Assembly (NCBI RefSeq): GCF_011516735.1
Contig: NZ_WOSX01000037.1
Coordinates: 1 to 32,869, forward strand
DNA length: 32,869 nucleotides
DNA from: Acetobacter fallax
Lineage (GTDB): Bacteria > Pseudomonadota > Alphaproteobacteria > Acetobacterales > Acetobacteraceae
Reading direction: 5' to 3'
Position 1 is the stretch's first letter, and each line of letters begins with the position of its first letter. Below are positions 1 to 7,728 of the stretch, piece after piece. The notes beneath the pieces were generated by a model. That model saw only the letters and a program-made list of their open reading frames with translations, did not search any database and was not told where the DNA came from. Made by a program: the position numbers and the translations under genes.

Positions 1-200
1 AGGTCACAGACCTTTGGAAACCATTTTATTATTAATCAATCGGGGTGCAGGGGCCGTCGTGCGCAGCACGCCTTCGCGTGACGGTCCCTGCCGGGTTCGG
101 GCAGAGCCCGGTCTTCTGCCAGCCCTTTGAAAAATCACAGATCAACACGTAACGACAACAGAGCCTTTCCAAAGGTCTGCGACCTTTGGCGGGTTGCCGT
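1..200. repeat. Composite intergenic repeat, copy 1
   Basis: This GC-rich block is built from short hairpins: AGGTCACAGACCT near the start, a GTGCGCAGCAC / GCGTGACGG module, and CGGGCAGAGCCCG around 98-112. A CCAAAGGTCTGCGACCTTTGG-like palindrome closes it. From base 1 it matches bases 17042-17215 almost base for base in the same orientation. The copy begins at or before the window edge. It encodes no credible protein. The stretch from 200 to 381 up to the next gene holds no feature I recognise. Confidence 0.85.
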
Positions 201-381
201 ATCAATCCCGCACAGATTATTAAGGTCAGATCCATCGGTATAACCTGTATCCGGACAGTTTTTCTTCCCGGAGCACAGCATTTCAGATGGCATACCTCCT
301 GCCCCACTGATAAGCACTCCGGTCAGCAGCGTGTCGCTGTAACGGCCCGCCAGTTTCCGCAAGAGATGAAAATCTGCCTCT

Positions 382-2466
382 GTGACTGAGAAGTCAGCAA
401 TACAAAGCCTGAAAAGATGGAACTGGCTTTTCGCCCCCTCCATCCCGGATCTGGTCTTCTCCCTCAGAACCACCATCACCTCTCTGGTCGCGTTAAGTAT
501 CGCCCTGTGGATGGAACTCGGCCAGCCCCAGTGGGCCGCCATGACCGTCTGGATCGTCGCTCAGAATACCATCGGCGAAAGCCTGTCCAAGGCACACTGG
601 CGCGTCGTCGGAACCCTGGCCGGCGCCGTGGCCGCGATCATGCTCGTGGCAGCCTCGCCGCAGCAGCCCTGGCTGTTCTTCCCGCTGCTCGCCGGCTGGA
701 TCGGTCTCTGCGCCGGCCTCGGAACGCTGTGCCACAATTACCATAGCTATACGTTCGTACTGATGGGCTTTACCTGCGCGATCATCTCTGTGTCCGCCAT
801 CGACACACCGGATCAGGTCTTCAGTATCGCCGTCGCGCGAAGCACCTACATCCTCCTCGGCGTCGTCTGTGAAATGACCGTCGCCCTCATCTGCGAACCC
901 AATGTCGCCAGCCGCGCCAGAGCCGCCGTCCGCCACAACCTTCAGGACATCATTGAAGGAACCGCTTCCGTCGTCCGGGACGTCCTCATCTCCCACGCTC
1001 CGCCGGAACGGGATCTCTACAACACCTTCTCCCGCGTCATGACGCTCAATGACAGGATAGAGTTCAGCGCCATCGAAACCGGCCATTCCGGGCCAATGGT
1101 CGCCTCCGCCCGGGCGACGCTGGGACAGGCCGCAAAGTTCATGTCCCGTGGTCTCGGGATGCAAACCCGCCTCGCCCTGTCCGGACAGAAAAACGGCCGG
1201 TTCGCGCAGCCCGTCGTGGCAGCCTTCGCTGACTTTCTCGCAGCCATGCCCCGATTCCTCGATTCCGACGCCGGGGTGACACAACTCTGCACCCACGCCG
1301 ACACCCTGCTCCGGACCTGCGAAACCTCAATCGAACAAACAGCACGTCTGGAGAACGGCAGCTCAGAACAGCGTGCTTTTGTCGATGACCGTATCGTTCT
1401 CCAGGGGATAGCCCTCCTGCTGTCCGAACTCACACTGCTGCTGAACTGTTTCAGAGGTACAGGTCCCGACAAACAGGCCCTCGGCGCTCTCCGTCTCGTT
1501 CGCCCGGCGCATGGACGCGCCGCCCTCTCCAATGGTCTCCGCTCCTTCATCGCCGTGCTCATCGCCGCCCTCATCTGGGAAATTACAGCCTGGCCCACGG
1601 GCACCCTTTTCGTCATGTTCGTGTCCGTGATCTGCGCACGTTTCGCGTCATTCTCCAACACAGTGATCGCCAGTAAAAACTTCTTCCTCGGCGCGGTCTG
1701 GGCCGTTATCGCCGCTGTCATTCCGGTCTTCCTCGTCATGCCAGTCACGTCGGACTACCCGGTGTTATGTTTCGCCGCAGGTATTCCCATGATCATCGGC
1801 GGGCTGGTCAACCGCCACCCGGCCACCGCCGCCATGGGCGCGTCCTTCGTCAATTTCTTTCCCTACATGCTGGAACCTGAAAATCATTTCCGCATCAACG
1901 AACTGCAATGGTTCAACAGTTCCATGGCCCTGCTGACCGGTCTCGGTTTCGGTGTGCTGATCTTCCGCTATCTGTTTCCCTTCAGCTTCGTCCGGTTTCA
2001 CCGAAATTTCCGCGCGATCATCGAAAATGGCCTGAGAAACATTGTCGGGCGCAACAGCCGGATGACCGACCAGCTCTGGCTCGGCGAAATCATCGAAGAG
2101 ATGGAGCGCCTCATCGCCCACGACGCCGGACGAGACCCATCTCAAACGGACGCCTGGCTCAGTAGCGCATTCTCTGTCATGACCGTCGGCAGAAATCTGC
2201 TCTACGTAAAGTTCCTGCTGACGAAAAGAGCCCTGCCGCCTTCCGTTGAAACAGAACTCACGCGCCTCTTCGAAATCCTGGAAAGCACCGCAGTTACCAG
2301 CCACGAAAAGCTGGAGGCGATCACAGGAGCGGAAAGCGCCCTCTATCAGACAGAAGCCCGATCAGAAGAAATCGGCCAGCGTATTCAGATCAGCGACGTC
2401 ATCGGCTGCCTCTCCATCGCGGTCAAAGAACTCGGAAAAAAACACCAGTTTTCAGAAACAGCATAA
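382..2466 (+). CDS. FUSC-family inner-membrane transporter (AaeB-like)
   Basis: The 694-residue protein matches the fusaric-acid-resistance/AaeB (FUSC) architecture. A first block of membrane helices (about residues 25-175) contains QPQWAAMTVWIV, typical of the family. A soluble cytoplasmic stretch follows (about 180-380), then a second helix block (about 385-540) and a long soluble C-terminal tail. Family members export aromatic carboxylic acids or related toxic compounds across the inner membrane; the substrate here cannot be read from sequence. The start is GTG; the only Shine-Dalgarno-like match (AGAGATG) is rather far upstream, so the start is moderately certain. It has no MFP or outer-membrane partner beside it, unlike aaeAB. 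Repeat copies flank the gene on both sides. Confidence 0.88.
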   Translation: MTEKSAIQSLKRWNWLFAPSIPDLVFSLRTTITSLVALSIALWMELGQPQWAAMTVWIVAQNTIGESLSKAHWRVVGTLAGAVAAIMLVAASPQQPWLFFPLLAGWIGLCAGLGTLCHNYHSYTFVLMGFTCAIISVSAIDTPDQVFSIAVARSTYILLGVVCEMTVALICEPNVASRARAAVRHNLQDIIEGTASVVRDVLISHAPPERDLYNTFSRVMTLNDRIEFSAIETGHSGPMVASARATLGQAAKFMSRGLGMQTRLALSGQKNGRFAQPVVAAFADFLAAMPRFLDSDAGVTQLCTHADTLLRTCETSIEQTARLENGSSEQRAFVDDRIVLQGIALLLSELTLLLNCFRGTGPDKQALGALRLVRPAHGRAALSNGLRSFIAVLIAALIWEITAWPTGTLFVMFVSVICARFASFSNTVIASKNFFLGAVWAVIAAVIPVFLVMPVTSDYPVLCFAAGIPMIIGGLVNRHPATAAMGASFVNFFPYMLEPENHFRINELQWFNSSMALLTGLGFGVLIFRYLFPFSFVRFHRNFRAIIENGLRNIVGRNSRMTDQLWLGEIIEEMERLIAHDAGRDPSQTDAWLSSAFSVMTVGRNLLYVKFLLTKRALPPSVETELTRLFEILESTAVTSHEKLEAITGAESALYQTEARSEEIGQRIQISDVIGCLSIAVKELGKKHQFSETA

Positions 2467-2554
2467 TTTCCGGTGATGATGCCACCTGCAACCACAGCGA
2501 TTTTCGCCTCATCCGGAATCTGACACCACTTCAGAATGGTAAAAAAACATCATG

Positions 2555-2767
2555 GCAGAGGGTCTGGGCTTTGACCTGCGTGAGACTGGCAGGCGCAGGA
2601 CTGGTTGTGCAGGATTGGCAGGGCTCTGCCCTGGAACCCGGCAAAGGCTCGCCTTTGCAAACCGTTTTATGATCAGCAGACCGGAATGCAGGGGCCTGTG
2701 GTCCCTGCCGGGTGCGGGCTGAAGCCCGGATCTCATCCACAGCTCAGTCTTCACAGCCTCTGGTATA
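2555..2767 (-). repeat. Composite intergenic repeat, copy 2 (reverse orientation)
   Basis: The block contains GGCAGGGCTCTGCCCTGG, GGCAAAGGCTCGCCTTTGC and CCCTGCCGGGTGCGGGC, and ends in GCCTCTGGTATAA. That end is the reverse complement of the TATACCAGAGG-type end of the copies at 10128 and 12848. It lies 3' of the FUSC gene and abuts the decayed hydrolase gene. No coding potential is apparent. Confidence 0.8.
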
Positions 2768-3065
2768 AGTCTGCCACGGCTCCCGGCATTGCCGTTCTAC
2801 TGATAATAGCTGAAATGCGCTCAGGAAATTGCAATGCGACCCACAGGCCGGCCGGTGCCATAATCGAATATACAGAGTGAGAATTTATCCAGCCCCGACG
2901 CAATGATGCGATAACGATCCGCCAGCAGCGGTATTAAATCCCAAAACATATGACTGGCAGTCGGAAAGCCATGCAGCAATAACAGGATCGGTGCATTCGC
3001 CGGACCAGCCTCCCGATAAAAAAACCGACGTCGCCAACAGCCTGTCTGTGAAATTCAACACGCAT
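2768..3065 (-). pseudogene. Decayed alpha/beta hydrolase gene
   Basis: Read on the minus strand from the ATG at 3065 (AGGAG lies 7 bases upstream), the sequence begins MRVEFHRQAVGDVGFF. After a run of seven T it needs a frame change to continue as YREAGPANAPILLLLHGF, then PTASHMFWDLIPLLADRYRI. These are the N-terminal beta strands and oxyanion-hole HGFP motif of the haloalkane dehalogenase-like alpha/beta hydrolases. After IIAS the family's next segment is missing. Sequence resumes with PAGLWVALQFPERISAIIS in yet another frame, homologous to a region about 60 residues further on. The rest of the enzyme is absent and the fragment runs into repeat DNA. At least two frameshifts, one internal deletion and a 3' truncation make it non-functional. 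Confidence 0.8.
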
Positions 3066-3342
3066 GACCATCTCCTGATGGCGCCATGCTATTCACCAAA
3101 AATCGTCTGCCGATCATCCGGGTTGCTGCTGTCGTCCCGGCAGGCAAAGCATCCACCGGTCCCACCCGGACAATCCACGCAATGCGGCGAAGTTCCCTCT
3201 GGCGATGATGGCGAGAAAAACCGCCCCCTCCATCGTCACCACACCGCCCGCCATTGCCTCCCGCTCCCGTCTGTCGCAAATATCCCCCCGCAACCCACGG
3301 CCCCGGATCCGGCCACTCACAGCAGACAGGAGCAGCGCGACC
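3066..3342. other. Non-coding gap between decayed hydrolase and ferredoxin reductase gene
   Basis: This gap of about 280 bases separates the divergently oriented hydrolase remnant and the reductase gene. It should contain the reductase promoter, but I see no convincing -35/-10 pair. An open frame reaching upstream of the reductase ATG lacks a ribosome-binding site and family similarity, so I treat it as untranslated. Confidence 0.5.
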
Positions 3343-4365
3343 ATGACAGGCGAAACGATCACAACAGACGTCGCCATCATCGGAGCCGGCCCCACCGGCC
3401 TGTTCGCCGCGTTCGAATGTGGAATGCTCAAACTGAACAGCATCCTCATCGACGCCCTCACCGATATCGGTGGCCAGTGCACCGCGCTCTACCCTGAGAA
3501 ACCAATCTACGACATCCCGGCACTCCCCGCCGTCGAAGGCGCCCGCCTGATCGAAAACCTCGCCGAACAGATCGAACCCTTCAACGTCCCGCGCCTCCTC
3601 GGTCGCCGCGTCGAAACCCTCACAGGCTATCGCGGTGCCTTCACGCTTGGCACCAGCAAAGGCGACACCATCCACGCCAGAGCCGTCATCATCGCCGCCG
3701 GGGCAGGGGCCTTCGGTCCCAACCGCCCCCCACTCGAAAACCTCGAAGCCTTCGAGGCCACCGGCGGTGTGCAATATTATGTCCGCCGTCGCGCTGATTT
3801 CGCCGACAAAACCCTCGTCATCGCCGGCGGCGGCGACTCAGCGCTCGACTGGGCCCTGTCCCTCCGTGAAGTTGCCAGCAAGATCTACCTCGTCCACCGC
3901 CGCGACAAATTCCGCGCTGCCCCCGAAAGCCTCCGCCAGCTCGAAGAGGCTGTCACAGCAGGCGAGATCGAGAAAATCACCCCCTATCAGCTCAAATCCC
4001 TGAAAGGGGAGGGAGGCATCCTTACCGGCGTCGAACTCGCCACCCTGGATGGTGACGCACGCACCCTCGATGCCGACCACCTCCTCGCCTTCTTCGGCCT
4101 CGCCACCGATCTGGGCCCCGTCGCCCAATGGGGCATGGACCAGATCCGCTCCACTATCCCCGTGACGCCCTCAACCTGCGAAACCAGTCTCCCCGGCGTT
4201 TTCGCCATCGGCGACGTCGCAACCTATCCCGGCAAACTCAAACTCATTCTCCAGGGTTTCAGCGAAGCCGCCATGGCCACCCACGCCATCTACCCGATCG
4301 TAAACCCCGAACAGGCGCTCCACTTCGAATACTCCACCAGCAAAGGCGTTCCAGACACGAAATGA
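3343..4365 (+). CDS. Ferredoxin--NADP(+) reductase, thioredoxin-reductase-like type
   Basis: The 340-residue flavoprotein belongs to the TrxR-like FNR group (Bacillus YumC type). It would pass electrons between NADPH and ferredoxin or flavodoxin in the cytoplasm. The FAD dinucleotide-binding motif GAGPTG is at residues 14-19, followed by GGQCTALYPEKPIYDIP (43-59), a family hallmark. The NADPH-binding GGGDSA is at 162-167, with HRRDKFR (185-191) for the 2'-phosphate. The C-terminal FAD segment is VFAIGDVATYPGKLKLI. The CxxC redox pair of true thioredoxin reductases is absent, as expected. The ATG at 3343 is chosen because ACAGGAG sits about 9 bases upstream and the family N-terminus begins there; an in-frame upstream extension to 3205 looks untranslated. 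Alanine racemase follows 76 bases later. Confidence 0.93.
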   Translation: MTGETITTDVAIIGAGPTGLFAAFECGMLKLNSILIDALTDIGGQCTALYPEKPIYDIPALPAVEGARLIENLAEQIEPFNVPRLLGRRVETLTGYRGAFTLGTSKGDTIHARAVIIAAGAGAFGPNRPPLENLEAFEATGGVQYYVRRRADFADKTLVIAGGGDSALDWALSLREVASKIYLVHRRDKFRAAPESLRQLEEAVTAGEIEKITPYQLKSLKGEGGILTGVELATLDGDARTLDADHLLAFFGLATDLGPVAQWGMDQIRSTIPVTPSTCETSLPGVFAIGDVATYPGKLKLILQGFSEAAMATHAIYPIVNPEQALHFEYSTSKGVPDTK

Positions 4366-4372
4366 TCGGCTG

Positions 4373-4392
4373 GCGCCTCTCTCCCGAGGCGC
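4373..4392 (+). promoter_or_regulatory. Perfect GC hairpin between ferredoxin reductase and alr
   Basis: GCGCCTC and GAGGCGC form a perfect 7-bp stem around a 6-base loop, 8 bases after the reductase stop codon. No T-run follows, so it is not a standard intrinsic terminator. TATACT, a good -10 hexamer, follows at 4393-4398, but no strong -35 lies upstream. It could stabilise the upstream mRNA end or modulate alr expression; the role is inferred. Confidence 0.45.
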
Positions 4393-4441
4393 TATACTCC
4401 CGTGCTTGCGGAGCGAATGCAGTCGGAGGCAGAGCACAGAG

Positions 4442-5578
4442 ATGGATGTTGCAGCACAATGGGCTGGTGGTGCCCTGACCATCGACCTTGGCGCCATTGC
4501 CGCTAATTACCGTCAACTGACCAGAACGCTCACCCAAAATGGCGCGAAAACCCTCTGCGCCGCCGCCATCAAGGCAGACGCCTACGGTCTGGGCGCCTCC
4601 CGCGTCGCCCCCGTCCTCGAACAGGCCGGCTGCCGCCACTTCTTCGTCGCCCACCTCTCCGAAGGCGCCGCCCTTCGCAGCATCATCTCCCGGGATATTC
4701 CCATCTTCGTCCTCCACGGCCCTCCGCCAGGAACCTCCGAAGATCTGCTCGAAGCCGGCCTCACCCCCGTCCTCAACAGCCCCGAACAGCTCGAAGAATG
4801 GCAGACCCTCGCCCGAAAGCGCGAGCGCAGACTCCCTGCCGCCATTCAGCTCGACTCCGGCATGGCCCGCTTCGGCCTCACCGCCGAAACCATTACCGCC
4901 CTTGCGGATAATCCTGACAGCTACGCCGGCATCGACCCCATGCTCGTCATGAGCCACCTCGCCTGCGCCGACACCCCCGAATCCCCCGCCAATATCGCCC
5001 AGCTCGAAGCCTTCCGCCGCCTCAGCGCCCTGCTGCCCGAAGCTCCGCGCAGCCTCTCCGCCTCATCCGGCATCTTCCTCGGTCCCGACTGGCACTTTGA
5101 TCTCGTGCGGCCCGGCGCCGCCCTCTACGGTATCAGCCCGACACCCGGTCAGCCCAATCCCATGACCCCCGTTGTCCGCCTCCAGGCCCGGGTCATCCAG
5201 ACCAGAACCATCCCCGAAGGTCAGTCCGTCGGCTACGGCGCCCTCTTCACCGCTCACCGCCCGACCCGCGTCGCCCTGCTCGGCATCGGCTACGGCGACG
5301 GTTTCCACCGCTCCACCTCAAACCGTGGCCGCGCTGTCCTTCCCTCCCATCCGGACGTCCACCTTCCCATCATCGGCCGCGTCTCCATGGACTCGCTCGC
5401 CATCGACATCACCGATCTGGGTGAAATCCCTGTTCCCCCTGGCACCTCGCTCGACCTCATCGGTCCCCACAACACACTCGAAGATGCCGCAGATGCCGCC
5501 GCGACGATCGGCTACGAAATCCTGACGGATCTCGGCGGACGTTACCACCGCAGTTACGTGTCGTACCAGCCTGCATAA
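4442..5578 (+). CDS. alr: Alanine racemase
   Basis: This PLP-dependent enzyme interconverts L- and D-alanine, supplying D-Ala for peptidoglycan and for D-alanine catabolism. It is a fold-type III TIM barrel plus C-terminal beta domain, and 378 residues is normal. The PLP lysine is K44 in AAIKADAYGLG. The second catalytic base is Y265 in SVGYGALF. GYGDGFHR (283-290) and RVSMD (313-317) are conserved active-site segments. ATG 4442 gives the standard N-terminus; GGAGG lies 12 bases upstream, slightly long. It lies downstream of the ferredoxin reductase on the same strand but may have its own promoter. D-amino acid dehydrogenase, its usual catabolic partner, lies 10 kb away rather than adjacent as in E. 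coli dadAX. Confidence 0.95.
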   Translation: MDVAAQWAGGALTIDLGAIAANYRQLTRTLTQNGAKTLCAAAIKADAYGLGASRVAPVLEQAGCRHFFVAHLSEGAALRSIISRDIPIFVLHGPPPGTSEDLLEAGLTPVLNSPEQLEEWQTLARKRERRLPAAIQLDSGMARFGLTAETITALADNPDSYAGIDPMLVMSHLACADTPESPANIAQLEAFRRLSALLPEAPRSLSASSGIFLGPDWHFDLVRPGAALYGISPTPGQPNPMTPVVRLQARVIQTRTIPEGQSVGYGALFTAHRPTRVALLGIGYGDGFHRSTSNRGRAVLPSHPDVHLPIIGRVSMDSLAIDITDLGEIPVPPGTSLDLIGPHNTLEDAADAAATIGYEILTDLGGRYHRSYVSYQPA

Positions 5579-5885
5579 AGACGCCCGGGCTCTGCCCAAA
5601 CCCGGAAGGAGTCGCCGTCCTCTTCATCCCACTCTGTTGAGTAACGAAGCGGTTTTCGAAAGTCTGTGATCTCTGGCAGGTGCGGGGTGAAGCACCGGGA
5701 CTTTCCCGCTTTGTGTCACCCTCATATCAGAGGGTCTGGCCTTTGACCTGTGTAAGGTTGATGGGTGTGGGGCTGGCAGGGCTCTGCCCTGGAGCCCGGC
5801 AAAGGTTCGCCTTTACAAACCGTTTATGATCAGTAAGCCCGGGTGCTTCCGGCCACAGGTCAGTCTTCATAACCTCCGGTATCCG
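5579..5885 (-). repeat. Composite intergenic repeat, copy 3 (two partial units)
   Basis: A first partial unit just after alr has CCCGGGCTCTGCCC and AACCCGGAAGGAGTCG. A second, more complete unit (about 5730-5885) runs CAGAGGGTCTGGCCTTTGACC, GGCAGGGCTCTGCCCTGG, GGCAAAGGTTCGCCTTTAC, and ends CACAGGTCAGTCTTCATAACC. That is the reverse orientation of the copy at 10128. No coding potential is seen. From 5886 to 6028 the sequence is AT-richer and may hold the promoter for the following gene. Confidence 0.75.
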
Positions 5886-6028
5886 TGCGTGCCGGTGTAA
5901 AGGATGGTTTCGGAAATCGTCAGCACGACAGAAAATCTTGTTCACATTTCGAATTATTTTGAATAGCGAAACGGTTTCTTTTTCGCCTACCGTCCGCTCC
6001 GCCGGCCCAACCAAGCGGAACCTCCACC

Positions 6029-6511
6029 TTGAACCCTGTTTCTTTTTTTGCCGCAGCTCTCTGTGCCGCACAGCTTGTGCCTGAAGCCCGCGCGCAGGTC
6101 ATGCCACTCGATCTCCCCGCAACGGAAAGTCATTTCACGACATATACCGGTCACTGCACTGGCAGTTACGGATGTCGCACCCTCTCTGTCGATACCCATG
6201 ACGACAGCCTTTCCATCGACATGACCGATCTCATCCGGGACGGCAGCCACGCCATACTGGCAGGCGTGAAAATCGCCGATCCGGAGGGTGGAGACCGGGA
6301 GGTCTACCGCCTGACCACCCTCACATCGCAGTTCCGGCATGCTGATTTCAAAGCCGGAAAGTTTCAGGCCGACAGTGTGCCCGACAGCACCTGCATCATC
6401 CACCGCCCGATGCATGATGCCGCGTTGTCCTCACTCAGCTGCACCTATTACACCGTCAACGAATTCGGAGACGCCGACCCGACCATTTTCGGCTTCGTCC
6501 GCTCCCCGTGA
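6029..6511 (+). CDS. Small exported protein of unknown function
   Basis: The 160-residue protein starts at TTG 6029. The frame is open from a stop at 5960, but this is the only usual start codon before the hydrophobic segment. MNPVSFFAAALCAAQLVPEA then RAQ is a Sec-type signal peptide with cleavage expected after ARAQ or nearby. The mature part (about 137 residues) is rich in beta-prone sequence and has four cysteines: CTGSYGC, then single cysteines in STCIIH and LSCTYY. This suggests two disulfides in the periplasm. I do not recognise a family. No strong ribosome-binding site is visible. Repeat DNA lies upstream and a structured leader downstream, so it appears to be a single-gene unit. Confidence 0.7.
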   Translation: MNPVSFFAAALCAAQLVPEARAQVMPLDLPATESHFTTYTGHCTGSYGCRTLSVDTHDDSLSIDMTDLIRDGSHAILAGVKIADPEGGDREVYRLTTLTSQFRHADFKAGKFQADSVPDSTCIIHRPMHDAALSSLSCTYYTVNEFGDADPTIFGFVRSP

Positions 6512-6673
6512 CCGCGAAACCATTCCGCGTCCTGTTCTCCGGAATACAGGACGCTGTGGTTTCCGCGAGATCACCGGCTGAAGCACCCGGAACCTGCGGA
6601 CTTTATGAGCAGTGTCAAAAAACTGAAAAAAACTCTTCCATCAGACAACAAAATCTGTGTAGCCTCAGTGTCA

Positions 6674-6714
6674 GGACGGAGGGGTAACCCCGAAAATTTC
6701 TCCGGAAGCCGTCC
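6674..6714 (+). ncRNA. Structured 5' leader upstream of a 44-residue ORF
   Basis: GGACGG (6674-6679) pairs with CCGTCC (6709-6714). Inside it GGGG-TAA-CCCC (6681-6691) makes a tight inner hairpin, leaving a purine-rich GAAAATTT and a self-complementary TCCGGA in the closed region. The ribosome-binding site of the small ORF starts about 20 bases later. It does not match any riboswitch consensus I can recall, so the ligand and role are unknown; only the fold is supported. Confidence 0.4.
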
Positions 6715-6745
6715 TTAATTGCAAGCTCGAGTATGGAGGTCCACC

Positions 6746-6880
6746 ATGTTTGACCCTGCTACTCAGACCATCAGGTCTCTGGCAAAAATTGCTTATGCCA
6801 GCCGGATATATGCAAAGAATGTCATGAGCGGGAGCCCTGCCTTCGATGGCTGCCTGCACTCGGGGGTTCCCCCGCGATGA
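6746..6880 (+). CDS. 44-residue small protein with strong ribosome-binding site
   Basis: The ORF starts MFDPATQTIRSLAKIAYASR and ends CLHSGVPPR. A clear GGAGG lies about 7 bases before the ATG, and the ORF ends some 40 bases before a strong intrinsic terminator, so leader, ORF and terminator make a complete transcription unit. The N-terminal half is basic and could form an amphipathic helix; there is no signal peptide. I know no family for it. It could be a functional microprotein or a regulatory leader peptide. The gene is shorter than common gene-caller limits. Confidence 0.5.
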   Translation: MFDPATQTIRSLAKIAYASRIYAKNVMSGSPAFDGCLHSGVPPR

Positions 6881-6922
6881 AGATCTGACCTGCCTTGTCT
6901 TTCCCCTGAACCCTCTGATGCG

Positions 6923-6957
6923 CCACGGCTTTTTCCGGAAAGTCGTGGTGTTTTTTT
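6923..6957 (+). terminator. Intrinsic terminator after the 44-residue ORF
   Basis: CCACGGCTTT and AAAGTCGTGG form a 10-bp stem with one G-T pair around a TTCCGG loop, followed by TG and seven T. This is the best rho-independent terminator in the window, and it marks the 3' end of the small transcription unit that starts near 6670. Confidence 0.85.
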
Positions 6958-7127
6958 ATTCACAATCAATAGCCATGCAACAATTTCCAGGCGTTATAAA
7001 AAACAGAGGAAATCTGAATTGAATAAGGACAGATCTAAAGTATATTCGTGAAAATCTTCCCGAAAAAACCACAAAAAATATGGCGTTGTTATCGTCAGGT
7101 TCTGAAGTCTGAGTTTTCAGAGGATGA

Positions 7128-7385
7128 GCGGAAGACCGGTCTCTGCCCGCTTTCGGAAGGGGTCGTCACGCGAAGGCGTGCTGCACACGATGCCCCCTTC
7201 ACCCCTGTCTGTTGATCAATAAGCCTGTTTCCACAGGGCTGAGACCTTTAATGGTCATCATGGGCAAAGCGCTGAGAAAGCGACAACATCTGATGATAAC
7301 AGAGCTTTTTCCGGTTTCCGGAGCAGAGCCCTGTCAGTCCCGCACCAGCCAGTCCCGCACAGGTCAAAGACCTCTCAGACAGGGG
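7128..7385. repeat. Composite intergenic repeat, copy 4 (divergent)
   Basis: Recognisable modules are GACCGGTCTCTGCCC, GGAAGGGGTCGTCACGCGAA with GGCGTGCTGCACACGA (the inverted form of the GTGCGCAGCACGCC module in copies 1 and 8), CCCCTTCACCCCTGTCTGTTG, and CAGAGCCCTGTCAGTCC. The sequence is more diverged than in other copies. The AT-rich stretch 6960-7127 before it contains no gene I can support. Confidence 0.65.
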
Positions 7386-7392
7386 AGCCCGG

Positions 7393-7728
7393 ATGGACTA
7401 TATGGCGCAGCGGGTCGAAGCCCTTTATCCGTTGTTCAGGATTTTCCTGTCTGATGAAAAACAGGTTCATACCATACCCTGCACCATCTTCGGCGTGCGG
7501 CGTGTCGCAATCTATGCCGGCAGCATGTATGTCGTGTTTAACGATTCCGAAACCGTGATGCAGATGCAGCGTCATTTTGAGCATCTCATCCGTCACGCCA
7601 GAGTCCAGCCGCATGACGTCGCCGACACACTCCGCCAGATGGCAACCAGTATGCAGGATAACCCGGATGCCCGGCCTTTCAGTTCCTCGTTTCGATACCC
7701 GGGCACGGCTCTGAGTGCCGGTCTCTGA
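7393..7728 (+). CDS. 111-residue protein of unknown function, overlaps MFS gene
   Basis: The product begins MDYMAQRVEALYPLFRIFLS and has no signal peptide or membrane helix. Its middle contains two beta-rich stretches (CTIFGVRRVAIYAG, MYVVFNDSETV) and then a likely helical tail. GGGGAG stands 7 bases before the ATG. Its 3' end overlaps the start of the MFS gene by 14 bases, suggesting translational coupling and a shared transcript. I recognise no family; it could be a small regulatory partner of the transporter, but that is only inferred from the overlap. Confidence 0.6.
   Translation: MDYMAQRVEALYPLFRIFLSDEKQVHTIPCTIFGVRRVAIYAGSMYVVFNDSETVMQMQRHFEHLIRHARVQPHDVADTLRQMATSMQDNPDARPFSSSFRYPGTALSAGL

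Noticed and set aside
2991..3497. 168-codon plus-strand frame overlapping the hydrolase remnant and reductase start
   Set aside because: It lies antisense to recognisable hydrolase sequence and has a Pro/His/Arg-rich shadow composition.
6674..6714. Known riboswitch class (SAM-II, fluoride, guanidine-II, glycine)
   Set aside because: None of the conserved cores of these classes as I remember them is present; only the stem pairing is supported.
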